A stretch of 64,000 nt of DNA from G963676655 sp963676655 (GCA_963676655.2 CAXXKX010000005.1:248001-312000); one strand, 5' to 3'; shown: positions 44,641-54,286, counted from the first letter of the stretch. Notes: a model not told the origin generated them from the letters alone. Translations and numbers: made by a program.

Positions 44641-45657
44641 ATGGTAACAATGCAAGATATAGCTGATTCGGTAAAAGTAAGCCGCGGAACCGTTTCATAT
44701 GTTCTGAACGGCAAATATAAAAAGGCCAAGATCAGTGAAGCAACCAAAGACCAGATTCTGGTAGCGGCTGAAAAACTCGGCTACCGGCGCAACGCTATCG
44801 CGCAATCGATGAAGACCGGCAAAACCAACGTAATAGGTTTTATCGGAGGTTTATACAGCGATTATTGCATGGAAATCATAAAAGGCATAAACAGCTGCGC
44901 GGCCAGAAATAATTACATGATCAAACTGTTACCCGCATTAGATAACGAAGCCATAAAAAACGTGGCCCGCCAATGCGTCGAACAGCGGCTTGCCGGAGTT
45001 ATCTGCCGTTCGCTGAGCGAGGAAGGATTGAGCATTTTACGGAACGAAATTGAACCGCAGCAAATTCCGATGGTCCTGGTTGACAGCAGTTTTTCTCACG
45101 ACTGGTCATCGCGGGTAATTTCGGATGACATAATGGGAGCCCGGAAAGCGACAGAATACTTATTGAGTCTGGGACATCAAAAGATAATGCATATTACAAA
45201 TGACTTGGACAGAGGATTCTCCAAAGAGCGTCATGACGGCTATTGCTCTGCCATGGATACCGCTGGCCTGACCATGCACAAAAATATATGCATAATAGAC
45301 TCCAATCTTGAATTGACTGACCATATTCAGTCTAAAATAGCCGATTCGCTGCTCAACCATAAACCGACCGCGATATTCTGCGGCAGCGATCCAATCGCAA
45401 TGAAAGTAATAATCGTCGCATCTATGCTGAAACTAAGAATTCCTGAAGATCTGTCAATAGTAGGTTATGCCGGGCTTGATATATCTCAAATAACCAATCC
45501 CCCACTGACTACGATTAAGCAGGACTTTGAAGAAATGGGGATTAAGGCGGCAAAGGTTTTATTCGATGAAATCAACGGCTGCAAACAAAAAAGGCAGATC
45601 AAGCTGCCGGTGGAACTTATAATAAGGAAGTCGACATTATCCATATCAAATAAATAA
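44641..45657 (+). CDS. LacI-family transcriptional regulator (duplicated module, copy 2)
   Basis: 338 residues. HTH MVTMQDIADSVKVSRGTVSYVLNGK; the recognition-helix area differs from copy 1 (SVKVSRGTV against QAGVSKGTV), matching the changed operator. Hinge GYRRNAIAQSMKTGKTNVIGFIGGLY is identical to copy 1. Sensor domain includes PTAIFCGSDPIAMKVIIVASMLKLRIPEDLSIVGYAGLD. It leads a run of pseudopilin, GH2, sialidase-like and GH29 genes with short or overlapping junctions, which it probably represses in the absence of a sugar signal. Confidence 0.93.
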   Translation: MVTMQDIADSVKVSRGTVSYVLNGKYKKAKISEATKDQILVAAEKLGYRRNAIAQSMKTGKTNVIGFIGGLYSDYCMEIIKGINSCAARNNYMIKLLPALDNEAIKNVARQCVEQRLAGVICRSLSEEGLSILRNEIEPQQIPMVLVDSSFSHDWSSRVISDDIMGARKATEYLLSLGHQKIMHITNDLDRGFSKERHDGYCSAMDTAGLTMHKNICIIDSNLELTDHIQSKIADSLLNHKPTAIFCGSDPIAMKVIIVASMLKLRIPEDLSIVGYAGLDISQITNPPLTTIKQDFEEMGIKAAKVLFDEINGCKQKRQIKLPVELIIRKSTLSISNK

Positions 45658-45679
45658 CTCTAGCAACCAAGGACAAAAA

Positions 45680-46417
45680 ATGAAAACAACAAAGAAATTC
45701 ACGCTAATAGAACTCCTCGTTGTAATTGCTATCATTGCAATCCTGGCTTCAATGCTGCTGCCGGCTCTAAATCGCGCCAGAGAAACCGCGAAGACCAGCA
45801 AGTGTCTGAACAATCAGAAACAGCTCGGATTGGCGATGCAGGTTTACTCCAACGACAACTGCGGCTTCTGGCCGAACAACAACGGCAACGGTAAATCCCA
45901 CAGCGGACGCGACACCCTGGTCAGCAGCAATACCGCCTGGTTCGGATTCTCCTTTATCCGGATTCACAATTACATTAATACGACGGATCTTTATTTCTGT
46001 CCGGTCGGCGGCTTCAAAGTCCGAAACTATGCATATTATTTGAAGGAGGCGGACATCGCCAGATATCCGAATATGGCAGGCAACCGTTGGGTTGACTATA
46101 TCTATATCGGTCCATATAACTTTTACGCAAACTTCAGCGACGGGCTGAACGGCGCGGTCGGACCGCTCCGTCCATCCTCTCCGAGATATTCCAACGGACT
46201 CAAGACCCAACCCAGCCGGGACGTGCTGATCGTCGATAAAAGTTCCACTCCGGTAACCACCGGACAGAGCTACCCGGTCGGCGATCCCAAATACTCCAAT
46301 CATACGTTGAACGGCAACCATGTTTTTTGCGACGGACACGGTGAAACAGTCAGATTCAATTCCATGCGGCACCGTTTCCATTACGACTACCAGTATTACA
46401 TGAAATTCACTAAATAA
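45680..46417 (+). CDS. pseudopilin-like protein (duplicated module, copy 2)
   Basis: 245 residues, AAGGAC before the ATG. Leader MKTTKK then FTLIELLVVIAII with Glu5, helix to RARETAKTSKCLNNQKQLG. The C-terminus has H-TLNGNHVFC-DG-HGE, an exact H-X9-DG motif. Lys precedes Phe+1. It lies 22 bases after the LacI stop and 31 bases before the GH2 gene. The soluble domain differs strongly from copy 1 although the regulators remain alike. Confidence 0.88.
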   Translation: MKTTKKFTLIELLVVIAIIAILASMLLPALNRARETAKTSKCLNNQKQLGLAMQVYSNDNCGFWPNNNGNGKSHSGRDTLVSSNTAWFGFSFIRIHNYINTTDLYFCPVGGFKVRNYAYYLKEADIARYPNMAGNRWVDYIYIGPYNFYANFSDGLNGAVGPLRPSSPRYSNGLKTQPSRDVLIVDKSSTPVTTGQSYPVGDPKYSNHTLNGNHVFCDGHGETVRFNSMRHRFHYDYQYYMKFTK

Positions 46418-46448
46418 TCATATCTTCAAATCAGTTCTAAGGAGAAAC

Positions 46449-49400
46449 ATGTTTATTTCATCAATTGGAGCCGGCGCGCTATTTTGCAGCACCGCACTCG
46501 GAACCGCCGCTTTTGTCGAAGACTTTTCCACCTGTAAGCCGGACCAACCGGTCAACGGACAGAACAGTTGGAAAGCCGGACTGTACGGAGGGCATCCCTC
46601 ATGCCAGGTCATCAGTGTCGATATCGCGGGAAAGAAAACCAACGCGCTTAAAGCGCCCGGAGGCCGTGATTACCATGTCTACCGGCATCTACCGCCTGAA
46701 ACAATGAAGGCGCTTTTTGACGGAAAAGCAATCAAACTGAGTTTTCTTGTTCAGGGCAGCGCTAACTTCGGTCTCGGCCGGATCAATCAGCGCGACTGCG
46801 ACGGCATCAAAGTTAAGTGCGGAAACAGCCTGACCATCATTACCGGAAAGGACTCGCATACCGGTCTGACCGGACTGGATGGCAAACGCTGGAACAAAAT
46901 CATCTTAATCCTGGTCAGGCACCCCGAAGGCTTTACCGTTACCGCCGCAAACGCGTCCTCAGGCATCGAACCAGTTCCAAGTATCATCGCCGGTCTGGAT
47001 CAACTCAAGTGGGAATGCCCACCGGCACAGTTGTCAGCCTGGAACGGCATCTATCTGCGGCTCGATGCCGGAGCAATGTTCACGGACCTCAGAATCGAAG
47101 CTTCCGGTGAAAAGAACCCGGCCGAGAAGTTCAAAACCACGGCCACGAAAGCCGAATTCGAACCGATCCTGCTCCATCTGGCCAAACCGAGAAGCGCGGA
47201 ATCACTGGGCGGGGTCTGGACGTACTGCATCACCGCGCTTGACAAACGTCCCGAAGCAGACAGTAGCTGGAAGGCTGTAATGGTCCCGGGCAATCATGCA
47301 GACATCTTCAGGGCGGCTAAAAAACAGGCAGCCTGGTTCCGGAAGAACTTTACCGCAAACCTGCTTGACGACCAGCGAATGTTCCTCTGTTTTGAGCGAG
47401 TGACCGATATCTGTGAACTGTATATAAACGGTCGGAAGGCCGGAACTCACGATGAGGCATTCTATCCGTTCCGAATCGATATTACTGACTGTCTTAAAGC
47501 GGGGAAAAACCTTCTGGAACTGAAGGTTCTAGGGCCGGCGGTAACCAATCATCCTCCCTACGGAGACCGTCCTGACGGCTGGCAGTGGTATCTTCCGCTG
47601 TTCGCCGGGATCCCCTTTCCAGTCCATCTGGAAACCACCGGGACGGTAACGGTCGACGACGTCTATGTAATTCCTTCGCTGTCCCCAGAACCGGCACTTA
47701 GGGCGGAAATAACCCTGACCAACCGCGGTAAAACTGGAAGAAGAATAACCCTTGAGGCCGCGGTAGGCAAGGAATTCAGGTTCCCTCCGAAAAATATCTA
47801 CCTGGCACCCGGTACCTGCAGCAAAGTCGAACTTAGCGGGATATGGCAGCGGCCGCACCTTTGGTGGCCGCATGATCCGTATCTCTATTTTCTTGACGTC
47901 AAAGTCAGCGGGAACGGCAAATCTCTGGATGGTTTCAGACAGCGTTTCGGATTCAGGGAGATAAGCAGCAAAGGTCCGGATTTACTCCTGAACGGGGTGA
48001 GATTTCTGCACCGGCGCAACTCGTTCATGGGATATCGCTCTCAGGCCGTGGCGGATTTTTTCACCAAACAAATCTCGCTGCTGAAATCCCGAGGTTACAA
48101 CGGGTCCCGGATGCGGGGTGGGCCGTCGGTCCGTTTTGCCATAATGGCGGATGAGGGCGGTTTTCTGATTACGACCGAGGCCGCGGTAGACGAACCGCGA
48201 GGACACGAAGTCAGCGAAAAGTTCTGGAACCCGGCAAGGGAACACACCCTTGCCATGGTTAAAACGCTCAGGAACCATCCATCGATCATCTACTGGGGGT
48301 TGTCCAATGAATTCGCTTCATATTATATGAAAGGCACCCCGGAGGAAAAAGCCCGGGTGGACCGTTGGCTGCTCGAGACCGGACATATGGTGGAAAAACT
48401 CGACCCGACCCGGATTTGGACCTGTTCCGGCGACAGTTCCCTTGGGGGAGTCGGACACGACGGACCGGCTCCAACGCTTAGTTTCCACTATCCTTCAGAA
48501 CCATTCAAATCGCGCTACACGCTCCCGATCGATGCCTACTGGCTTTCCGGCAAAAACGTCTCATGGCAGGGAATCAAATGGCGTCACGACAAGCCACTGA
48601 TTTTCAGCGAGGATTTGTTTATGCCATACTGCATTCGACCTCCCGGGGGGATGGCCAGATGGTCCGGAAACGCAGCTTACGATATCAACGCAGGCTATTA
48701 TCAGGGTTGGAGAAACTGTATCAGAATGTTCGCGGAAGGCTATTATTACGACAAACTGGCGGGTTGGAACCCTTGGGCCACCGATGCCGGCAACCCGAAT
48801 AATCCGCTGTACTCCGGAGAGCAACCTATGCCGGATTACCTGCTGTGCACACGGGAAATGAATACGACTTTCTTCTCCGGCGAAAAAGTACCAAGAACCC
48901 TGTTCGTTTACAACCAGATGTTCGCCAGAAAACCGTGTACGCTGCAAGCCGAATTGACCACCGGCGACAAAACATATGGAGCCATCAGGCAGCAGTTCGA
49001 TCTGCCCGGCGGCGGCCGAAAAACCTGCGAAATCACGTTGTCCATGCCGGTCGTCTCCGGCAAAACCAAAGTCAGATGGCAATTATCCCTGAACACCGGC
49101 GACCAGGTACTGACGTCAAGAACTTACGACTATACCGTTTACCCCGGGACCGCCGTGACGGCCCCCAGCAACTGTGCGCTGCTTTCCGCTACCCCCAACG
49201 TTTTAAACGGAGTCAATTTTCCGAAAGGACGATTCTCATCCTTGGATATGGCACTGGCTTCAGGCGCTGACAAACTGGTGATTGTCGCCTGGCAGTCTGG
49301 AGGCAGAAAAGATTCGAAGAAGCTGGACCGGGCTGTCAATAGCGGCTTAAGGGTGTTATGGATTGAGCCCGGCGAACAGGAACCTCTGCCGTTGCGGATG

Positions 49401-50963
49401 TACCGAGACCTGACCGAAACTTTTGCTTTCGTCCGATCTCCGCTAGACCCGGTCATGGGAAAAATCGAGGACAGCGACCTGAAGCTGTGGAGAAATAATG
49501 GCTTTCCGGTAACCAGGGCATTCGTCAAACCTGCAACCGGAACATTCGATATCCTCACTGACTCTGGAACCGGACAGAAATTCGCCAACTTGGTCCGGGC
49601 ATATCGCGGCAGAGGGTACTATCTACTCTGTTTACTGCCGGTAGCATCCCGTTATCATAAGGAACCGGCCGCGGCCTACGTCGCCCGGCAACTGATTTCT
49701 CGCTTCGACCGTGCGCCTGCTAATACCGTTTTCCAACTGGACATTGCGTCCACAAACTCGGACACCGTTACCGCGCTGAAAAAACTCGGTATTCCATGTA
49801 CTGATACTTCATCTGGACGACTTATCTGGATTAACGCTAAAAACATAAGCCGGGCCGACATTGCGGGCCGGATCAATACCTGTACCGCCGCAGGCGGAAC
49901 GGCGATCATCGACGGGATCGATCCGGCTGCCGCGGCGGCGATATCCCAATTGACCGGTCAGAGCATAACGCTAGAGAAAACCCCGGCCACCAGCCTGATC
50001 GTCAATGAGAATCCGGTAAAACTGCTGGCCGGGATCGCCAATGATGATCTCTACTGGCGTCAGTCAAATGATTTCGCCGCGGAAGCGATCAAACGGATCA
50101 ACGGTCGAAAATGCATCTCGAAAGACCGGAAAATGCTCGATTTTGCATTTAAACCGAATAGCGGCATCACCATCCCGGTCTCTCCCGGCGGTATCGCCAT
50201 CCTGCCTTGTCGCAACGGCCGATTGATCCTGATGACGGTCAAATGGCTGGATTTTCTCAAGTTGCGGCCTGAACGGGTCTCCAGAATTATAGTCTCCCTG
50301 CTTCACAACCTGGGGGGGCAAACCACAGCCGGCAACGGCCGGTTGAAAGAATATACGTATGTGCCGATGGCCGGGGTAATGAACCGTGAATTCTGGCACA
50401 AGAATAAGAGTACGTCGGCCTGGTTCGGTCAGGGCGAGGACGACATGCGCTACTTCCCGGTCAATCGTCCCGGTATCGATCCGGTCCTGAAGTTACCGCA
50501 ACCGGCCGAAATCTTCCCGGTCGAACCATTATCGCTTGGCGGCATCAACTTCAAACTGGTCGATCCGGATCGCAACCACGGCAAAGGATGTCTGGTCATC
50601 AAACCCGGGGAAGAGGTAAAAATCCCGCTGAACGGCAAAGTCGGCAAACTCTGGATGATCGGAGCACTTGACGTCCACTGCCCCAAAAATTTGGCGGTCG
50701 CTAAGGTAAGTTTCAACTATCCGGACAAGCCGGCGGCAACGCTGGAGCTCAAGTCACGAGTCCATCTCGGCGGCTACCAGTATCCAACCGACATGGAACG
50801 AGGTATCGTCGCCTGGAACGGCATAAATCCGGTCAGAAACGACAACGTCATCTGGTGCTGGAACCTTGAGAACCCAGATACGGCCCGTAAAGTAAGCTCG
50901 GTATCAATCAAGGCAACCGGCCCCCGGTCACTGGTACTGATCGGCATGACGGCAGAAAACTGA
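46449..50963 (+). CDS. large secreted glycoside hydrolase family 2-like enzyme
   Basis: 1,504 residues, AAGGAG before the ATG, short signal peptide (cut near TAA/FV). About 22-215: LamG-like beta sandwich. About 235-400: GH2 sugar-binding domain (GGVWTYCITALDK; WKAVMVPG; AWFRKNFTANLL; CELYINGRKAGTHDEAFYPFRIDITDCL). About 400-510: immunoglobulin-like domain ending LWWPHDPYLYFL. About 515-800: TIM barrel with acid/base Glu621 in YWGLSNEF and nucleophile Glu721 in KPLIFSEDLF. The remaining 700 residues are beta-rich accessory domains. GH2 members include beta-galactosidases, mannosidases and glucuronidases; which one is not decided. Co-operonic with sialidase-like and fucosidase genes. Confidence 0.85.
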   Translation: MFISSIGAGALFCSTALGTAAFVEDFSTCKPDQPVNGQNSWKAGLYGGHPSCQVISVDIAGKKTNALKAPGGRDYHVYRHLPPETMKALFDGKAIKLSFLVQGSANFGLGRINQRDCDGIKVKCGNSLTIITGKDSHTGLTGLDGKRWNKIILILVRHPEGFTVTAANASSGIEPVPSIIAGLDQLKWECPPAQLSAWNGIYLRLDAGAMFTDLRIEASGEKNPAEKFKTTATKAEFEPILLHLAKPRSAESLGGVWTYCITALDKRPEADSSWKAVMVPGNHADIFRAAKKQAAWFRKNFTANLLDDQRMFLCFERVTDICELYINGRKAGTHDEAFYPFRIDITDCLKAGKNLLELKVLGPAVTNHPPYGDRPDGWQWYLPLFAGIPFPVHLETTGTVTVDDVYVIPSLSPEPALRAEITLTNRGKTGRRITLEAAVGKEFRFPPKNIYLAPGTCSKVELSGIWQRPHLWWPHDPYLYFLDVKVSGNGKSLDGFRQRFGFREISSKGPDLLLNGVRFLHRRNSFMGYRSQAVADFFTKQISLLKSRGYNGSRMRGGPSVRFAIMADEGGFLITTEAAVDEPRGHEVSEKFWNPAREHTLAMVKTLRNHPSIIYWGLSNEFASYYMKGTPEEKARVDRWLLETGHMVEKLDPTRIWTCSGDSSLGGVGHDGPAPTLSFHYPSEPFKSRYTLPIDAYWLSGKNVSWQGIKWRHDKPLIFSEDLFMPYCIRPPGGMARWSGNAAYDINAGYYQGWRNCIRMFAEGYYYDKLAGWNPWATDAGNPNNPLYSGEQPMPDYLLCTREMNTTFFSGEKVPRTLFVYNQMFARKPCTLQAELTTGDKTYGAIRQQFDLPGGGRKTCEITLSMPVVSGKTKVRWQLSLNTGDQVLTSRTYDYTVYPGTAVTAPSNCALLSATPNVLNGVNFPKGRFSSLDMALASGADKLVIVAWQSGGRKDSKKLDRAVNSGLRVLWIEPGEQEPLPLRMYRDLTETFAFVRSPLDPVMGKIEDSDLKLWRNNGFPVTRAFVKPATGTFDILTDSGTGQKFANLVRAYRGRGYYLLCLLPVASRYHKEPAAAYVARQLISRFDRAPANTVFQLDIASTNSDTVTALKKLGIPCTDTSSGRLIWINAKNISRADIAGRINTCTAAGGTAIIDGIDPAAAAAISQLTGQSITLEKTPATSLIVNENPVKLLAGIANDDLYWRQSNDFAAEAIKRINGRKCISKDRKMLDFAFKPNSGITIPVSPGGIAILPCRNGRLILMTVKWLDFLKLRPERVSRIIVSLLHNLGGQTTAGNGRLKEYTYVPMAGVMNREFWHKNKSTSAWFGQGEDDMRYFPVNRPGIDPVLKLPQPAEIFPVEPLSLGGINFKLVDPDRNHGKGCLVIKPGEEVKIPLNGKVGKLWMIGALDVHCPKNLAVAKVSFNYPDKPAATLELKSRVHLGGYQYPTDMERGIVAWNGINPVRNDNVIWCWNLENPDTARKVSSVSIKATGPRSLVLIGMTAEN

Positions 50964-51011
50964 GGAAAGCGAAAAGCCAGGTTCATTCCTGATAACAAAA
51001 ATGAGGTTGAG

Positions 51012-52256
51012 ATGATTTTAGTCAAACGCGAACTTCACCCGGAAATACAGCGCGCTGAAGACCAGAAAATGCACTGTGCTTTCTGCATGTATCCGACCTA
51101 TGTGTCTAACAACGGCATTGCCATGCTGGAAATTCGGAACAACTACGAAATGTGGCGCAGTGAAGATAACGGTGCTAACTGGCGCAAAGTAAAGCAACTT
51201 CAGGTTGAGGAAAAAGTCTCTGATCAGGAATACCGGAAATGGAATTACGGACCTCTCGTCCATGACCCGATCCGCGACATTCTGATCAGCTTTGAGTATC
51301 GGATCTCATATCGCTGTCCGATAGCCCTGGTGACCGATTACTTTAAACATTGTGAATTTTTCATCAATGAAAGCACTATGAATTTCTATCGTCTATCAAA
51401 TGACGGCGGTCTGACCTGGAGCCGCAAACGGCCTTTTATTCAGGACGGCCCGGAATTCAATGAAAAAGATTATTCAGAACGCCACAACAGCAAGGGTGGC
51501 TTTATCCAATTTGGTGAGGTTCCGCCATATTTGACGGATAAGGATGAAGCTTTAATACTGCCGTTCCAGGGCCGAAGCCGGGTAAACAGTGACACGGAAG
51601 GATCTATTCAGGCCGGACGCTTCTTCGGGGAATGGGATGATGCCGCAAAAGATTACAGATGGAAAGCAGCGGGCGGTTACGTCCCCGGCGGCGGCTGCGA
51701 ACAGACAATTGAACGCCTCAAAGACGGCAGATTGCTGAATATCCTGCGCATTCAGGGCGAAATCGAACCGTATTATTTCGATTTACGGTATCGCCCGATC
51801 TCGATATCTGACGATGACGGTAAGACCTGGAGCAAGCCGGTCCCGTTGAAATGGGATGACGGAGAACACGTTATCAGCCCCCGGTCATGGTCGCGGCTTA
51901 TCCGGGCAAGCAGCGGAAAACTCTACTGGATAGCCAACATCCTGCCTGATTTGGATAAATTGAATGAGAACATTATTGCTCAGTTGGAACGTACCGGACG
52001 CGCGGATCCGCGTTATCCGCTGGTAATGGCGGAAGTTGATGAAGCGGCTCTAACATTGAAGCGTGATACCGAAACGGTCATTATTGACCGTGAGCCGGGC
52101 GAAACCGAATACGTAAGATTCAGCAACTTTTTCTGTTACAATGATCGCAAATCGGGTGAAATCGTGCTATATTTGATGAAGTGTTACCATGAAAAACAAC
52201 CCGACATCGAAAATATGCCGCATCCAGCCTGGCGATATAGAATAAAGGTACTATGA
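51012..52256 (+). CDS. sialidase-like beta-propeller protein
   Basis: 414 residues, GAGGT before the ATG, no signal peptide. Three Asp-box motifs mark a six-bladed sialidase-type propeller: SEDNGANW, SNDGGLTW and SDDDGKTW. Arginine-bearing strands (PRSWSRLIRASSGKLYWI) could form the anion pocket, but a complete arginine triad, Tyr-Glu pair and Asp were not all assigned, so activity on sialic acid is not assured; related proteins act on other sugars. Its stop overlaps the GH29 start (ATGA), so both are coupled and both seem cytoplasmic. Confidence 0.72.
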   Translation: MILVKRELHPEIQRAEDQKMHCAFCMYPTYVSNNGIAMLEIRNNYEMWRSEDNGANWRKVKQLQVEEKVSDQEYRKWNYGPLVHDPIRDILISFEYRISYRCPIALVTDYFKHCEFFINESTMNFYRLSNDGGLTWSRKRPFIQDGPEFNEKDYSERHNSKGGFIQFGEVPPYLTDKDEALILPFQGRSRVNSDTEGSIQAGRFFGEWDDAAKDYRWKAAGGYVPGGGCEQTIERLKDGRLLNILRIQGEIEPYYFDLRYRPISISDDDGKTWSKPVPLKWDDGEHVISPRSWSRLIRASSGKLYWIANILPDLDKLNENIIAQLERTGRADPRYPLVMAEVDEAALTLKRDTETVIIDREPGETEYVRFSNFFCYNDRKSGEIVLYLMKCYHEKQPDIENMPHPAWRYRIKVL

Positions 52257-53449
52257 ACTGGTTTAAAGAAAAGAGACTTGGACTTTTTGTGCATTGGGGT
52301 ATCTATGCGATACCGGCCATCCACGAACAGTACTGGCAAAGATGGAACGTCCCGACTGAGGAATACGTAAAATACGCCGAACAGTTCAATCCGCATGAGT
52401 TCGATCCGGCATCATGGCTTGATCTGGCCCAGGAAGCCGGAATGGAATATTTGTGTTTTACCACCAAGCATCATGACGGATACTGCATGTGGAACACGGC
52501 TCAAACAAATTTCAATATCATGAACTCGCCTTACGGTAAGGATATTCTGGCGGAACTGGCAGCGGAGTGCCATAAACGGGATTTCCCGCTCTTACTCTAT
52601 TATTCTGTCGTCGACTGGCATCAACCAGCCTATCCGAATATCGGGCGGCATCACGAAATCGTCACTGATCCGGCCAAGCACAGCATGAGCGCTTATATGG
52701 ATTTTCTTAAAGCTCAGATTCGTGAACTATGCACCAACTACGGTAAAATCCACGGCATCTGGTGGGACATGAACGTGCCAGAACACGTCGACGAATCGGT
52801 CCACACAATGATTAAGCAACTGCAACCGGAAGCATTAATCAACAATCGCGGTTTCGGACGCGGCGATTTTTCAACTCCTGAACGGGATTTTGATCCGGAA
52901 GGAGCAAACGTGCACGGCGGGACCGGATACTCCATGACAGAGGCCTGTCAATCGGTGGGCGTCAACAGTTGGGGATATCGCCGGGATGAAGACTATTTTT
53001 CTGCGGCATACTTCAAAGAACATATCGATTCATGGTTGGCCAAAGGCTGCAATTACCTGCTTAACATTGGACCTGACGCCAGCGGAAAAATTCCGCCGCA
53101 GGCTGCGCAAATCCTCAAAAATATCGGCCAATGGTTCAAGCCGGTCCGGGAATCTTTCAACGGCAAACCGGAAAAACTGCTTGACAACAATGATCTGCTG
53201 ACGGTTAGAACGGAAGACGCAATCTACATTCATTGTCCTTCCGGCTTGAAAGCCTCCACGCTTTGCCTGGAGCCGTTGACGAATGAGCCTGAAGCGGTTG
53301 TATTGATGAATGACGGAGCCGCTCTGCCCTGGACCTTTGAACCGGTCGTCTACCAGCGCGGCAGGACTGAAAAATTCCTGCGTATCCGGGAAATCCCGAT
53401 TGACGAATTAACCGGACCGGCAGTCATTAAAATTTGCTTCAATCAGTAA
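52253..53449 (+). CDS. alpha-L-fucosidase (GH29)
   Basis: 398 residues starting with the hallmark WFKEKRLGLFVHWGIYAIPA. FTTKHHDGYCMWNTAQTNFNI is the conserved active-site strand and GIWWDMN contains the probable nucleophile Asp172. A Gly-rich loop and C-terminal beta domain follow (about 300-398). The acid/base residue of GH29 is variable and not assigned. No signal peptide, so it should act on imported fucosylated oligosaccharides. It is the last gene of the LacI copy-2 operon and converges on the envelope operon. Confidence 0.9.
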   Translation: MNWFKEKRLGLFVHWGIYAIPAIHEQYWQRWNVPTEEYVKYAEQFNPHEFDPASWLDLAQEAGMEYLCFTTKHHDGYCMWNTAQTNFNIMNSPYGKDILAELAAECHKRDFPLLLYYSVVDWHQPAYPNIGRHHEIVTDPAKHSMSAYMDFLKAQIRELCTNYGKIHGIWWDMNVPEHVDESVHTMIKQLQPEALINNRGFGRGDFSTPERDFDPEGANVHGGTGYSMTEACQSVGVNSWGYRRDEDYFSAAYFKEHIDSWLAKGCNYLLNIGPDASGKIPPQAAQILKNIGQWFKPVRESFNGKPEKLLDNNDLLTVRTEDAIYIHCPSGLKASTLCLEPLTNEPEAVVLMNDGAALPWTFEPVVYQRGRTEKFLRIREIPIDELTGPAVIKICFNQ

Positions 53450-53483
53450 AAAAAAGCGTTGTCGTGCCCCACACGACAACGCT
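53448..53483 (-). terminator. rho-independent terminator (minus strand)
   Basis: A 12-bp stem AGCGTTGTCGTG (53455-53466) / CACGACAACGCT (53472-53483), loop CCCCA. On the minus strand it is followed by seven T residues, so it ends the envelope operon; it may also stop plus-strand transcripts from the GH29 gene. Confidence 0.85.
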
Positions 53484-53512
53484 AAATAATATTACCCAAC
53501 CTCCTTAATCCT

Positions 53513-54286
53513 TCAAAGTTCAACTGTAAAATCAAGTCTGACCACTCCCCGGTCAGTCAGAGCCTGATTGAGCCGTAAAGTTAATTTTCCCTGCTCGGAA
53601 TAGGCATAAAATCCTTTCAAGCCGGATACTTTGCTTAAAGCAATATTTTGTTCCTGCAACCCTTTGGCAATTCTGCTTTCAAACTCACGCGGAACCAGCA
53701 GATGCACCTCCGGATCGGTTATACCGTGACGCTCTTTGGCTATTTTTAAATAATCACTCAAAGCCGGCTCATCAACAATAACCCGGGACCGCGAACTGTA
53801 ATTACCGTTTACCAGCTTGCTTATATCAGTTTTCACCAGGGTCTGACGCCGGATGTCAATTTCAAAAAGACGTTTGGCCGAGCCTCCGAAGATCAGGAAT
53901 TTCGCGCCGCGTCCAACCATTTCCTCCGAGTAGCGTTTAAATCCGACATACTTGCGGTAATTAGCACTCACCGGCGGCAGTGAACCTTTAGTATCAGCCG
54001 TTTTAACCGGCTTCACACTTGATTTTACCGGTTCAACAGGTTTAGGTTTGGCGGCGATTTGGGCAGGTTTAACCGGTTTAGGCTTTGCCTGATTCATCTT
54101 GGCAGCTTTGGCCGGTTGCTCTTTGACGATCTCAACCGCGACTTCCAACTCCTTACGTGGAATTGGTATCGGCTTCTTTTTCCGGATGACCGCTTTTGTA
54201 AAAGAAACCTGCAGTAGTAAAATAACGATCATCATCGCGGCTACGCCGGAAATGATCATCAGATTTCGTTTGTTGTGATTTTTCAT
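53513..54286 (-). CDS. TonB-like envelope-spanning protein
   Basis: 257 residues. An N-terminal transmembrane helix (LMIISGVAAMMIVILLLQVSF) is followed by a Lys/Pro-rich linker with KPKPVKPAQ and KPKPVEPVK repeats (about 35-100), the architecture of TonB-type energy transducers. The C-terminal about 150 residues form a folded domain (YRKYVGFKRYSEEMVGRGAKFLIFGG; DPEVHLLVPREFESRIAKGLQEQNIALSKVSG) that does not match the usual TonB C-terminus. It is the last gene of an operon with ExbB-like and ExbD-like subunits. Role as the motor's periplasmic effector is inferred. Confidence 0.65.
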   Translation of the reverse strand: MKNHNKRNLMIISGVAAMMIVILLLQVSFTKAVIRKKKPIPIPRKELEVAVEIVKEQPAKAAKMNQAKPKPVKPAQIAAKPKPVEPVKSSVKPVKTADTKGSLPPVSANYRKYVGFKRYSEEMVGRGAKFLIFGGSAKRLFEIDIRRQTLVKTDISKLVNGNYSSRSRVIVDEPALSDYLKIAKERHGITDPEVHLLVPREFESRIAKGLQEQNIALSKVSGLKGFYAYSEQGKLTLRLNQALTDRGVVRLDFTVEL

